NCBI GenBank assembly: GCA_023512835.1
Contig: CM042090.1
Span: forward strand, 11,687,343 to 11,751,342
Source: Taxillus chinensis
Lineage: Eukaryota; Streptophyta; Magnoliopsida; Santalales; Loranthaceae
Length of the DNA stretch: 64,000 nt
Reading direction: 5' to 3'
Position numbers and translations under genes: made by a program. Under the pieces are notes generated by a model. That model was not told where the DNA came from, did not search any database, and saw only the letters and a list, made by a program, of their open reading frames with translations. Positions within the stretch are counted from its first letter, which is position 1, and each line of letters starts with the position of its first letter. Positions 1-13,100 of this stretch are shown piece after piece.

Positions 1-1319
1 CGAGAGAAGAGATATCTAAGTTTCTTTTAATCAATAAAGCACTTGATCTTAAATCATTCACTTGGACAATCATGTAGTGATCTTGTAAAATTGCCAAGTT
101 TGAGAAGTTGAGAGTATAAAAAGGGAACATTAGTGAAGTGTTGTCCCTTCCAACCTTGTCATGTGCACTGAATACGTGCATGATTATACATGAAGCCAAC
201 GATATTTCAAGCGTGAGGTGACTAAAAATGCTTTGTCAGCCACCTCGTCCGAATAGCTGCATATGCTTGCTTCCTCTTTCCCCTTGCTCCAATCGTAGGC
301 TCGACCTCTTAATTGATTCTTTCACTTCAACCTTGTTCCTTTCTTTTTCCTTCATAATACATACTTGACTTCCTAGCATTTTTTTTAAAAAATCTTTCAA
401 GCACCAATTATGAGGATGTTTTTGGTTATTTGACTTATTTCCATTTTAGTGTTAGTTTGTTAGCGTACAACAAACTAAACATTGATTGAATGTTGAAAAA
501 CAGAGGATGCATAACCTGGGCATTCGTATCTCATGAGAGACACTAATCTGATACTACAATGAAAGTCCTTTGTTTTCATTCAGTAGCAGATGAGTCATGT
601 CTGTTATCTAGAATTCGGAACCTATTGTTATCTAGAATGATGAGCTATCTGTTGAGATATTTCATCTTTATATACCATACAATTGAATAAAACGGGAATT
701 ACTATATCAAAATCTATATACTGGTTTAATTGATGCCTAATCCGTATTGAATGATTAAGTATCAATAGAAAATAACAAGAATGCCCTATACACATCTGGA
801 TTAAGAAAATATGCTGACGGTATAGGAAGTAATATTATTTGTTTCATTTGAATTTTTGCGATATGTTAGGGGATAGCTAAAGCAAGTTGTAGGTTTGTCA
901 TTAGCTATGACTGAATCGCAAGATATAAATTGTAGGGAAATGCAATTCCTTACTTGAATAGTTGAATGTTAACCAAAAACAGGAATAGTGATTCTCTAGA
1001 AATAAAATTACTATTCCTCTACATCAAAGCGTTTTGGTGGGTTTACATTTTATCATGTTTGAGTGTATAAACCAAAAAAAAAAAAGTGGTGGAATTGCAA
1101 GAAACATGTTTTATCATTCATTGCAAATGGACCATTACACGTTAATTATCTCTCCCTTTTTATGAAATCAGGTTTCATCAATAGCAAGATTCAATGTGTT
1201 TCTTTCCGTCAATTTTAGTCATAATACTTTTCAGGTTTTAAGTTATAGACTATTCAATTTTGAATATTGATTCTTAGTTCGGATGCATGATTTCTGATAT
1301 CTATGTTTTTTAACAACAG
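1..1319. other. AT-rich sequence upstream of the first visible MAP exon
   Basis: This stretch most likely holds upstream intron and 5' sequence of the methionine aminopeptidase gene. Homologues have an N-terminal transit-peptide exon before the first exon seen here. I could not pick it out with confidence: a short open stretch from an ATG at 228 looks weakly exon-like but has no recognisable family sequence. No repeat or transposon ends were recognised. Confidence 0.4.
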
Positions 1320-1403
1320 GAGGTAAGCGAGCGTCCATGCAGTTATCAAGATCTTTTTCTGGAATTACAAACTTGTTCTTCAATAGAAAGTATGCTATGG
1401 AAG

Positions 1404-1449
<46 letters not shown>

Positions 1450-4400
1450 TTTCGTTCATATGCATAGTTTGTTATTCAATGGTAGGATGGAGCTTCATTA
1501 CTGGACTTACTTTGACTCTAATGTGTAGTCGTGTACATCTGTCAGATATATAATGTTTGTATGGACTGATGTTCTATTCAAATTGGCAGACATCTGGATG
1601 AAGAGAAACACAGGAGGCACAAGCCTCTAAGACCTGGAAAAGTGTCTCCTTGTCAGCCCGTCCCTAGTTATATTCAAAGGCCTCCTTATGTCAACTCTCG
1701 GCAAGTACCTGAAGTTTCTGGAAACCCAGAAGTCCATGATGAAAATGGGATAGACTGCATGCGAGCTTCTGGGCAGCTTGCTGCACAAGTTCTTGAGTAT
1801 GCAGGGACTTTAGTCAAGGTAAGATTACAATTTAATTCCTCTTTTCAATATTTTATAGAATTTTAAAACTTTTGCATATTGGTGCCCTCCCATAACCAAC
1901 CATTTTTTTTAAAAGATTATTAAATTATTCCTAGACCACCTAATTTTCCAAGCTTTTGGGCAAAATGAACTGAATTTTGTTGCTTGACATGTTTTGATTT
2001 TTTTGTTTACCAAATGTTTTCCTACCATCAATAGCATCAGTATCATATGTTTTACTAGTTTGTTCAGCTGTGTGCATTCATGTTGCAGTTTGGCTCTTTT
2101 CTTCTGGCAATATGTTGGGCAATGAATACATATTATGACATTGAATGGAGTGGCAGGCACATTATCTGGGTGGTGTTTAAAGGTTTGATAGTTTTTTTTA
2201 TGGCAGCCAGGTATAAAGACAGATGATATTGATAAAGCAGTTCATAAAATGATTATTGATAATGGAGCATACCCATCACCTCTTGGCTATGGTGGCTTTC
2301 CAAAGAGTGTATGCACTTCAGTGAATGAATGCATCTGCCATGGCATACCAGATTCCCGTGAACTCGAGGCATTTAAATTTAGTACTTATACTGATTTGAA
2401 CTATTCTTCTGGGGCTTTTGGCTTTAGACATGCACAGATACATGATGCTTTTTGTTATTTTCAGGATGGTGATATTATCAATATTGATGTAACGGTTTAT
2501 CTCAATGTGAGCATTCTGTTTCTTGTAGCTTCAGAATTCGAGTACTTGAATTTGAAAGTAGTGAAATGGCTATGTGGAATAATCAAATATTGGCCATTGA
2601 AATGACCAAGAACATTGACATTTCTATTTGGTTGCTGTTTTTGGCGAAGTGATGTTGTATATTTCTTATTGGATTTTTGGATTTTATGGTTAAGTAATGC
2701 CTCAAACATGCTAATTGCTATTACTGATAAAGCTTAGGAAAAGATAATTAAATGAAGCTCCACCCACATTAACCTTGAAAGAGCAATGGGATGGTGGGAA
2801 AAAGCGTGGACATTTCTTTTGTGACTGGTGGCCAGCGTGCTGGTCTTTTTGCCTACAATTCCATTGCATGTTCCAATTGTATGTCGTAAATATAGTGATT
2901 ACTAACATCTATCTTTTAAAACACTATCATTCCAAACTCGTTAGTGTTATTACATCTGGTGTTTGCTGTGTCACGCATTCAAAAAATTTGTTTTTTCATC
3001 ATTAAGATCTTAAAGTCATCTGCAAGATAGTAACTTCTCTGTTTTGTTCTGTGTATGGTTCTATTGTCATTACTAATGAGCTACGATAATTTGCTTTTTC
3101 TACCCTTTCACGAACAAATGTTGTCATTCAGTATATATCTTAGCTCATTCAGGTCTTATAACCTCATCATTGGTTGCAGGGATATCATGGGGATACATCA
3201 GCAACCTTTTTTTGTGGGGATGTCGATGAAGAAGCAAGAAAGTTGGTTCTGGTAGTTTCTTTGTTAGGACGTCCACATAATTTTTGTAGTTTTGTTCCTT
3301 TTCTTTATGAATTTTATTTTCTTAGATATTAAAAAACGCACATGTACCACTTCCTAGGAGTGTCGAACCATGGCCACACTAACTATGGCGACTAAGAGAT
3401 GAGCAACAGTAAATTGTAATTTTATTTATCTTGTTGTCACTTCTCAGAGGAACTTTATAGTCTTGCGTCCGCATTTAAATAATTAGTTAATAATTTTCAA
3501 GTGATGAGTTTCAATCTATTGCCAAAGGAACATTAGTGGTAAATATTAATGTTTTCTTATGAATCTACTTTAGCAAGCTTCTTGTGTACCTTAACTTAAC
3601 TATTTTTGTATTTTGCTTTAGGTAACTAAAGAATGCCTCTATAAGGCAATAGCAATATGTGCGCCTGGAGTTGAATTCAAGAAAATTGGGAAAACTATAC
3701 AGTAAGGCATTGTCATTGGTCTTGTTTTAATTCAGCTTTTATGTGTACTTTCTTTTTTCTTTTTTGATAAGTATGCCCCCCAAAACCCCAAACTTTTCCA
3801 GGAAACCATAATTTTCGTTTAGGGGGTAAAGGCTAATGCATTAGGACCTAAGAGTTCTGAGTAGATTTAAAATTCCATTTTCTTTCTCTTTTGTTGCCAC
3901 TCCAAATTTTTTCCCCTATTATGTTTTTTTCTGTCTAAAACTCTCATCAACAAAATTTCTTGCTTTGTTTGCAATTGGAATAAAAGTATAAAACGGAACC
4001 TCTAGTTTTGGAGACAATAAAACAGAAAACATGCAGCATTAGAGCATGTTCGGTGCCTGTGTTTTTTTTTAGTTTTCTACATTTAAAGACAGAAAATCGG
4101 TTGGTATGTGTTTTTTTTCTTTGGTTTTCGAAAACATTCCGTACTGAGTACAGAAAAGCGGAAACACTTTTTCATGTTTTCGGGTGTTCTCTCTCCCTCC
4201 CTATCCCTCCCCGCGCGAGGGCTCCCACCCGGCGAGGGATTGCGATGGCTCCCTCCGGCGATGCCCCCGCCACCGATCTCCCCGGGGGGCGGCAACCGCT
4301 CCCCCCGGCGATGCCCCCGCTGCCGATCTCCCCACCCGGCCCATCCTCCCCCCCTGCGCGATGCCCCCGCTTTGACCACTTCGTGACCCGTCGTGCGCTT

Positions 4401-7200
4401 CATAAGCTTCTTCATGAACGCAAACCGCAACGCCTTTGCCACCAACGAAGAAGACGGCGGCCGGGATCGCAACGACGGCTCCCGCCCGGCTGCGCGACGT
4501 CCACACCCCCCCCACCCACCCACCCACCCGCGCGACGGCCACTGGCGCTGCGTTGTGCGATGGCCCCTCCCCCTTACGCTGAAAGCCTAAAACCAAATAC
4601 AGTTTTACGTAAAACATATGCCAAACAAAAAGACAATTTTTAATTTTGTAAAAAACAATTTCTAAATGCAGTTTCCAATTAAGTGTTTTCAAAACATAAA
4701 ACAAAAACAAGTACCAAACATAGCCTTAATAATTCTCTTTGCATACTATATTATTTTCCCCCCATTAAGTAAAAATTTTACATCCACTAGGAAGATATTA
4801 ATCTCCTTTCATGTAAATTTTTATTTTGCATTTCATCCAATAACTAGTAGCTCTTGCATCTAGACATGCAGCATATACAAAAGTACCATTTCACATTTTT
4901 GTTCTTTTTTCCCATTCGATTTATTTTATTTAATTTTATTTTAAAACTTTGTTTCACTTTGGAACATGAATTAGTGCATCTGTTGTTAAATCTTTGTTTG
5001 AGTTCCCATTGTCTGCATATACATCGATATGCAATTCGAAGCATACTGTATGAAAAATATGCTGTCCTTTATATCTATAAATTCATCGATGTTAATGTTG
5101 AGTTTAAACTTTTGTAGTTACTATTTTCTTATAGGTTTTTTATTTCCTTGAAGTGACCATGCAGATAAATATCATTATGGTGTTGTTGAAACGTTTGTGG
5201 GCCATGGGGTTGGACGTGTTTTCCATGCAGAACCCATTGTTCTACACTGCAGTAATTATCTCTGATCTTATGCTTGCTTCTGTGTTGGGTTGCTGCTGCT
5301 GTTATCTGTATGTGGGATTAAATCTGCTTCCTTTAATTCCTCAGTGTTGCGTTTTATTGTTACCTGTCCATGTGTTTCAATAATGTTAACCAAATGCACT
5401 GCATTATAGTGGAACTGGGGCTAACCTGTAGCTCCTTAATTTATTATATACGTTTTTATTTATTTATTTGCATAAAAAATAGTTATATTAGTATATTAAC
5501 TTTTTGGTAACATTTCATATATAAGAGCATCTATAGCATTTCCTTCCAAAACACTTTTTTTTTTTAAAATTTTGAAAAAGTTTTAAATTTTGAATAAAAA
5601 AATCCTACGTCAGATCTTTCAAATTTTAAATTTTAAATAATAAAAATAAAAATTGGAGGGAGAATCTTTATATTCAGATTACTATTCATCCTTTGAATAT
5701 TTTTTAATATATGTGCACTTTTAATTGGTTGTAATAAATGAAAGAGATAAAAAATTAAAAATTATAATTTAAAAGAATAGAGATAGAAAAAAAAATGAGA
5801 TATGAATATAAACAAAATATATCAAATTTATGAACTATTCAAATAGAGATTAACATTATGAAGCTAATGTGGATGCTTTAACTTCAACTTTATTTGCAGT
5901 GTAAACCTGATTTATCAATTCTTTTTAAAGATGTCTCTAGGAGTCGGTTCCTCTGCTGGTGTAATGGGGGCTGGGACTATTCTGGGCCAGTCTAAACACT
6001 TGATTTAATTTAAGTGGGCCTAGGAGCCTAGGGGCTGAGATTTGGAATGAACGGGTTAGATTGGCTGAGAATAGGGCCAGCAAAAGTGCGCGGCAAAGGA
6101 TCTACTTCTGTTTTGAGACTTCGAATTTTTATTGCTAAAAATATTGTTTCCATTTCATTTATGTATTTTATTTTAATTGCTATGCTTGCATTGCAAGCAG
6201 ACCTTATGCTAGATCGTATGAATTTGTTTGTGACGATAATTGTTCTTCTTTATAGGGAACAATGGTAGTGGGCGCATGATGTTAAATCAAACCTTTACAA
6301 TTGGTATGATATATTTGTCTTTGTAATTTTCTTCAATCTTCCCATCATCACTAATCTTGCTTATGGAATACATTTTAGACGTGACTTCAAAACAGTGTAC
6401 ATTTTGTGGTTCAAACTTCCTCGTAAACTTAATAGAAAAGCTTAACTTGTGGCGTAATCTCAAAATCACCTGGTTATATTAAATGCCTGGTACAATACTA
6501 AAATAAGTAGACTACAGTTGTGATAAAACTTGAAATATGGTTGCCTTAGAACCCTTTGTTTTGTTTTTGTTGTTGCTAGGTAGCTTGTTGTCTTAAAATT
6601 TGGCTGATTGAAATTGGTATTTTATTTATTAACATTAGAAGAAACAATATTCTAAAATGGTGGTAAGAACAATATTCTGGTGACTTCCTTCAGTATATAA
6701 AAATGGTAAACATGGTTTTATTATTCATTCTTAACTTTGGGAATGAAGCATTGGATGCAAAGTGTGAACAGAAGCATAGATGTAAATTGCAACATGTGCC
6801 CTCATTAAGCAATATTACAGTAAGCAAACGTTGTTAGGATTCCTTCTTCCACCCTCTTCACAAAAAAAGGAGTTGAAGGGTTAGCTGCAATTGTGATGTA
6901 GTGTAGAATTCAAACACACACTATGCATTTTTATGAGAACAAAAATGAAATAATAGAAGCATCATTGATCTTTATCACTTGCAAATTTTATTGCAACACT
7001 CTTCGCCTAATTAAGTTCCCGATATATTATTGCACTCATTTCTTTGTTTTGTTTTAGAACCGATGCTGACAATGGGGAGCATTAATCCCGTGATATGGAA
7101 TGATAATTGGACCGTCGTCACAGAAGATGGAAGCCTTTCGGCACAGTTTGAGCACACTCTTATTATAACACAAGATGGAGCTGAGATACTGACCAAGTGA
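1320..7200 (+). CDS. MAP1D-like: Methionine aminopeptidase, organellar MAP1B/1C/1D type (5' incomplete)
   Basis: Removes the initiator methionine from new proteins, in plants mostly in plastids and mitochondria for this subgroup. Nine exons were read: 1320-1389, 1590-1818, 2207-2368, 2465-2506, 3180-3251, 3622-3701, 5154-5251, 6256-6303 and 7058-7200 (stop TGA). They join in one frame to 313 residues. All six pita-bread fold active-site residues of the M24A family are present: His in CICHGIPD, Asp in INIDVTV, Asp in YHGDTSATF, His in [10 protein letters not shown], Glu in TIEPML and Glu in SAQFEHT. The first exon carries [10 protein letters not shown], a segment typical just after the transit peptide. 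The real start and transit peptide lie upstream and are not located. The third visible exon appears to end at a GC rather than a GT donor (2369-2370). Two long introns hold transposons. Family assignment is firm; which of 1B, 1C or 1D is not. Confidence 0.93.
1404..1448. repeat. Compound microsatellite (CT)n(CA)n
   Basis: A run of CT dinucleotides changes to CA dinucleotides about 15 bases after the donor of the first visible MAP exon. It forms a pyrimidine-rich tract in the intron sense strand. Confidence 0.95.
4042..4725. mobile_element. PIF/Harbinger-like non-autonomous element with a C-rich core
   Basis: The ends are inverted and related: GAGCATGTTCGGTGCCTG on the left and, on the complement, GGCTATGTTTGGTACTTG on the right. 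TTA stands on both sides (4039-4041 and 4726-4728), as expected for PIF/Harbinger insertions. The 684-bp body has AT-rich arms and a very C-rich core at about 4190-4570. No transposase was seen. It sits in a MAP intron. The open frames across the C-rich core look like composition artefacts. Confidence 0.65.
5525..5878. mobile_element. MITE of the GAGCATCC family in a MAP intron
   Basis: Inverted ends GAGCATCTATAGCATT and (complement of the right end) AAGCATCCACATTAGC enclose about 354 bp of AT-rich non-coding DNA, with TAA on both sides. The body resembles those of the elements at 34543-34930 and about 43450-43775, including a stretch reading AATAAATGAAAGAGA or close variants. Confidence 0.6.
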
Positions 7201-8103
7201 CTCCCCAATACACACTGACTGGTATCTTGCCTGTTTTCAACATTGTGAGAAAATTGTTGTAAACTTTATTTTATTATTTACCCCAAGCCTGACATGGGAA
7301 GATAGGAACTGAAACGGAAACATAATAGTGCTTTGTTTATATGGTTTTATTACAGGCAAAATAACTGGTAAATTCCGGTACAGGTCATTCATCCAATTTG
7401 CGTTACCTGGCTTGTAATGCTGAATGAGTTGTCAAGCCATGAACATGTTCTATGATGAATTACAGTCAAGGATTTTGTTCGTCCTTAACGTATGCAGGCA
7501 ACAGTTTGGTCATTTTTTTAAAAAAAACAAACAAAAAAAAAATTACTTGGTGTGTTAACGTGTGTTTCTGATTTTCTTCTTTGTCATTGAAACCCATTGA
7601 CTAACCTGAGTAACGATTTGGAAAACGAATAAGATTTTAAGAAGGCTTGCTTCACTGCCTCTTGCACGCTCTCCCAACGGGGAGCAACTCATAGCAGCTG
7701 ACAGTACTGGCTTTCTCGATCCATTCAGACATTGTTGCCATCATTCACACATGGGTCAACCAGCAACACAAGGTCCTACAAGCGTGATCGACAGTCAAGG
7801 GTTGGCTAGGCGTTACGTGTGATCTCTCCAGGGGAAACCCCGTTTTTGCCATGCAGGCGAACCAAAGACTCGGCTTTCGTTGAACTTGTCAATCAATGCA
7901 CAACACCAAAGAACAAACGCACAAGTTTGGTGATTAAGCTCGATCTCTAAAAAGCTCTGGATTTGGTGAACTGGTATTTCCTCCTCACCACCAAGAAATC
8001 ACTGGGGTTTTCTGACCAATAGATTATTTAGATTAACTAGATTTTGTATGGTCATGCACAACACGGAACTTCTGAAAGGAAAAAGCATTAAGATTCAAAT
8101 GCG

Positions 8104-8172
<69 letters not shown>
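8104..8172. repeat. Compound microsatellite (CT)n(TA)n
   Basis: About 11 CT repeats run directly into about 23 TA repeats. Confidence 0.95.
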
Positions 8173-8182
<10 letters not shown>

Positions 8183-9631
8183 CGTGAGGGACAGATTACT
8201 TCCAATTCTTAATTTCGTTATGGTGCTATATTAGTCTATTCGATAACATAATATATCGAACAATAAATACTTATGGGCTGTTAAAATATCAAGCAAGTAA
8301 CTATTGTATCCGAATCGAAGAACCAAGAGTTGGAGTCAAGTTATCTCCATCATATTATTAACCTTTGTGTGAGAGTTTTATTAGTTGAGATTTGTTTGAC
8401 GGAAAATTTTGTTTTTAGGTTCTGTTTCATGGGATCCACCGGGGCTCTTTTGTCGGATTCACGTTTTTTTTTTCCTCTCCAAACGTAACCTTTACGCAAA
8501 AAAAAAAAAAAAAAGAAGCAAAAGTTTATCACGGTAGTTGATTGCAGTTTACAATGATTGTCACAGGGTGCATGTCTGTTATGTGTGGGTTCAACAACCA
8601 CTTTTTTATGGATTACTACTTTTTGCATAAGAAGTATATATTTAAAAAACAAAACATGCACTCTAACGGCTACTATGGGCCCTTAAAGTTATGATTGTTT
8701 GTAAACAGAAGTTGCATCACTGTGGCTTCAAAGAAAAGCAGGGGCTTAATTAATCGGTAGCCACCGAGTTGAAAAAAAATGATTGCCAACGGATTAATGG
8801 GATTTTTTGAATGCTCAGCTATCGATTGAGTTTTTTTTTTTTTTGGTTTTGTTTTATAACAAAAAAATAACAAAAGGGATATATATTTATGCGTGGGATA
8901 ATTTTGAGCGCCTGGTTGAATGCAATATTTTTGTTACTTGGAAGAGTAATAATTAATGAAAAACAACTAATTGAAAAATAATAGTTACACTTCAAACTAT
9001 AATTTAACTATTTATAAATTTAAATCAAAATTTTATTTTGGGAAAAGAGTTTTTTTTTTTAATTTACAAACTACAAAGCATCACAGATTCACTGTTAAAT
9101 TTAATTGAAAAGAGAAGGGTGCATTTGTTAATCACGTAGTCAATCAAAAAACAAGTGTGTTAATATATATAACTTATTATAGTTCTATTAAAACGACTTA
9201 ATTTTAGTAACTAACAATCTAACATGTTCATATGCACAAAAAACATACCCGTTTGACTGGGAAAAAAATTAATTTGAACCCCACCATTCTCTTTCTTGAT
9301 ATCTGGTAACCAACTCATGAATCCCACTTTATTTGCTAGTTATTTTGATGATGTGATGCACCAATAATAATAAACTGGTAATCAAAATTTGTAACAACAT
9401 ATTCAATATTAACTTTGTATAGGACATGACCAAATACGCCACAACCCAATATGATAAATATAACTAACTATGAATTTTAGATTTTATGTCGGGTTGCCTA
9501 CGACATTTCACACTTAAATTGTATTTATAGTATATATACTATAAATAATTAAATGATAACCACATATTTAAAATTTCTAATACCATTTACAGCTTATTGA
9601 ATCTATAAAAATTTAAATTTTGGTTACTTTT

Positions 9632-9679
9632 AAACTAATGTTTGCATCAAACATTAAACTAATGTTTGCATCAAACATT
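9632..9679. repeat. Two tandem copies of a 24-base palindromic unit
   Basis: The unit contains TAATGTTTGCATCAAACATTA, whose two arms TAATGTTTG and CAAACATTA are complementary. It occurs twice at a 24-base spacing, so each unit can form a hairpin and the pair a longer one. Confidence 0.85.
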
Positions 9680-9860
9680 AGTTATCAAGATAATAATAAT
9701 AGTATTTTTGGGGGGTTAAAATTACATACAATATTTAATTATGTGATGAGATCCTGTTTGTTTCTTTATTTTAATAAAAAGTAATCAGATGAAGTGACCA
9801 AAAGAAATATTAGACTTTAGAGGGCAAAAAGAAGCGTTTTCAAAACTGGGAGGGCAGGTG

Positions 9861-10055
9861 ATGAGAAATTTGCACCACCCCAACCAGCAAAGCGGCAACG
9901 GCGGCGGCGACGGCGACGCTTCTCTCGCGCACTCGCTGTTGGCAATGCCCGACTTCGACGGCACGACCCACGCGGAGTTTCCCTGGGCTCGCTCTCCCTC
10001 TTCCTTCTCCTCGGACTCGGTGTTTGGAAATGGACCATACCCCCACAGTCCTTGA
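9861..10055 (+). other. Upstream open reading frame in the sulfotransferase leader
   Basis: A 64-codon frame starting at ATG 9861 and ending at TGA 10055 precedes the main ATG at 10131. The region is distinctly GC-richer than its surroundings, like a plant 5' leader. The peptide is rich in Gly, Ser and Pro and matches no family I know. If transcription starts upstream of 9861, it could limit translation of the main frame. The transcription start is not known. Confidence 0.35.
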
Positions 10056-10130
10056 GCTCTGCGGACACCGACGGTACAGACAAGGCCCTTTCTTTCGTTT
10101 CCTCGGATTTGTTTCGTAGTACGAGTTACG

Positions 10131-13100
10131 ATGATGGAAGATTTCTGCCTCCTCTCCTCAAACAAGGTTGTTCTTTTCCCATCTACATTTGCTTTCTCGG
10201 TGAAGAAATTAATGCCCCTATTTACGGTTTATTATGGCTCTGTTCTTGTTGCTTTAAGTACTTGTGTATGCGTGTGTGTGTGTTGTTGTTTGGGACTCTT
10301 TCTGTGTCTGGTTTACTGCTATAGGCTCTATTTTTCAAGAGACATTGAAGGGCAGTGCTTATTTTTTGAAGATGTATTATTTATTTAATTTCAGAGACCG
10401 GTAGATGCAACAATAGGAAATAATTTACCAATTATATTTATGTATTTTGTGGAGTTAAGGTAGAGAATTTTACATTGTCAAAACTTGTGAAAATGTCAGT
10501 CTCATCATATTTTAATATTCATTTCATTTACATATTTTTAAAAAGTTTGGAGCTTAACATTTAGTATACAACTAGGTAAAGTTACCAAAGGGGTAAAATT
10601 AATAGAAAATGTATAATTTACCAAATTAGCCACTAAATTCTGCTGATTTTCCATTCTTTCCTAATTCAATCTCTCTAAGATCCAAAGAATGTAATGATTT
10701 TGTTTTAACTTCTGTTCTCTTCAAATTGGCAGGATACTCTCATTATAAAGCATCCTAAGAAATCCCCACTGTTATTAAGGATGGTAGTTATAATGTTGGC
10801 AATGTTATGTGGTGTTTATATATGCTCAACCTGTGTAAGGCAGACAACCAGCCATACACTGAACAAGTTTGTTAACATCCAAGTCATCACAACGCTGTGT
10901 CATAATTACTGTGGTGAAGGATCGGAAGTCCCTCTCATGCACTATCCCAAGCCTCGAACTTTTAGCAGGTAATTGATGGAGCATGTATCAGGTTTTTTTT
11001 TTTTGAATTGGGGTTCTATTTAGAATACTTAAGATTTTTAAATTTTGCTTCCAAGCAGGGCTGAGTGTGCTGATAGTCCTGTACGATTCTTTGCTATCCT
11101 GTCACTGCAGAGATCGGGAAGTGGATGGTTTGAGACACTACTGAATAGCCATGTCAATGTGAGTTCCAATGGGGAGATATTCTCTGTCAAATGTAGAAGA
11201 GCTAATATTTCGATGATTTTGAGGACTATGGATAAAGTGTATAATTTGGATTGGGTTACTAGTGCTTCAAAGAATGAATGTACCACTGCAATTGGGTTCA
11301 AGTGGATGCTTAATCAGGTAAATATCTATAATATGTTGTTTTAAGCCTTAAAAAATATAATTGGTATGTATATGTGAGGTACTTTTGTGATATTATTTGA
11401 CGGAAACCTATCACCTCCATTGCAATCCTTATATGAAGTTGTAATTTGAACTATTGTAGTTGCATAAATTTTTCATTGATATTTTGAAAAGTGATCTCAT
11501 AGCTTTTACAAATTAATTATTTATCATGTATAATTTTTTTGTCAGCTTCTTGCTTTTTTAAAATCTAAACCTTCATACGTGAATGCAAAACAAGTGTATG
11601 ACTGTATAGTTTATTAGATTGTAGGATAATCAATTGCTTGTGATTTTAAGTATCATTTTATACTATCCTTGGTGCACATGATATGGAACAGATAGGGATT
11701 GTAGTTCCCTTGATGTTATTGAACTTGCTTGATAGTACATCTGATGATTTAGAAATACATCAATATTCAATTGATGTTTTCCTAAATAGGGTGATACTAA
11801 TACATGAGATTTTGGAATCTAACCTTTCATTCTCAATACATACCTTTATACAATGGTTAACAAACAATATCGTTGTGTTAATTTTTCTCTTTTTTGTTCT
11901 CTTTTAAGATCAGACTCTATCATTGTGTTAATTAATCATATCATTTTTAACAAATAATATCTAGCTTTCCATAGGAATGCATGTATTTGTAGGCTTGTAA
12001 TAATGTAACCTTACGTCAGGAGCCAACAACTAACTCAGACGAAATTGGTTCATGTTAATATATATGCACCGTCACTTAAATAATACAATTATTTTCTCTT
12101 ATCATATTTATAACATGATATCAAAGCCTAGGATTTAATACCAGGTTTTAAATTTTGCTTTTGCTACAGACGGTATTTTGCCAACATGTTTTCTTTTTTT
12201 GTAAGGTGTGTTTCAATGCTATTTAAATTTATATCGATTTTTTTGAAAACGACTATTAGAATATTTCCGGGTTGTTCATCAATATTGAATGATTGACCAT
12301 TGCTATATGGTGGTTTCTCTATAGGCCTTCTCCTGGATTGATTTGATATTCCAAGGTGTTTTGTTTCTTCCTCTGTTATGTTATTTATTCCTCGAAACTG
12401 CATTTGAATCAAAGCTGAAATGATAGATTGAGATGCATATTTTTATGTGGAATTGCATTTTGAATCGGAGTCATAATTGGTTATTGTTATTTGGGTTGTT
12501 CTATGATTGTGTACGACTTCTATATGTGCAAATGAAGACAACAGACAAATGTAGATGAAAATGATTTTTCATTGTTAAGTAATGCACTGTGTGTGTGGAC
12601 AATGATTTGTAATTGAATTTTGTAAGTTATAACATTTTACATATTCCAACTTGAGAGGGAGTGTTAGAATATTAGCATGGGATTGGATCGATTATTTGTT
12701 GGGTTTAGTCTAGATCTAATAAACTAATCTCTATTTGTATCATCACTTCAATAATAAATTTATCATCTCTTTCTCTTATATTTTATAACAATCCTCAAAC
12801 TCAAAAGGTCTAAAACAATGATGGAGAGCTAGGACAGACTAGTTCCAAATGGGAAGAAGACGGGCTGCAGCTAAGCCTTGGAACAACATGGCTGCGGGTG
12901 CATTGAGATGTGTTGAAGTAGTCCTCTGAGCTTGTGTTGCAATTCTTGAAATAATGGTGCATGTTGAAAAGCCACATGATTAGACCAGGGATGTGCACTA
13001 TAGTATGCTTGATTTTCGAAGAAAGTCACTTCATCAAACACTTTGTGACAATTAGGATTATAATAGACATACCCCTTTTGAGTATGAGTGTAGAAAAAAA

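Larger units (their letters stand above)
7201..9860. other. Intergenic, MAP 3' end to sulfotransferase leader
   Basis: No gene recognised. It holds the MAP 3' flank, a long (CT)n(TA)n microsatellite at 8104-8172, a poly-A run near 8500, and a duplicated palindromic 24-base unit at 9632-9679. Short open frames here show no family resemblance. Confidence 0.6.

Noticed and set aside
2249..2605. A 118-codon frame as a separate gene
   Set aside because: It is two MAP exons plus the short intron between them read through; the protein match ends at LE and resumes at DGD.
4008..4710. Overlapping open frames of 90-210 codons on both strands
   Set aside because: They span a C-rich low-complexity core of a transposon inside a MAP intron. 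GC-rich skew keeps all frames open, and the proteins are Pro/Arg/Ala strings.
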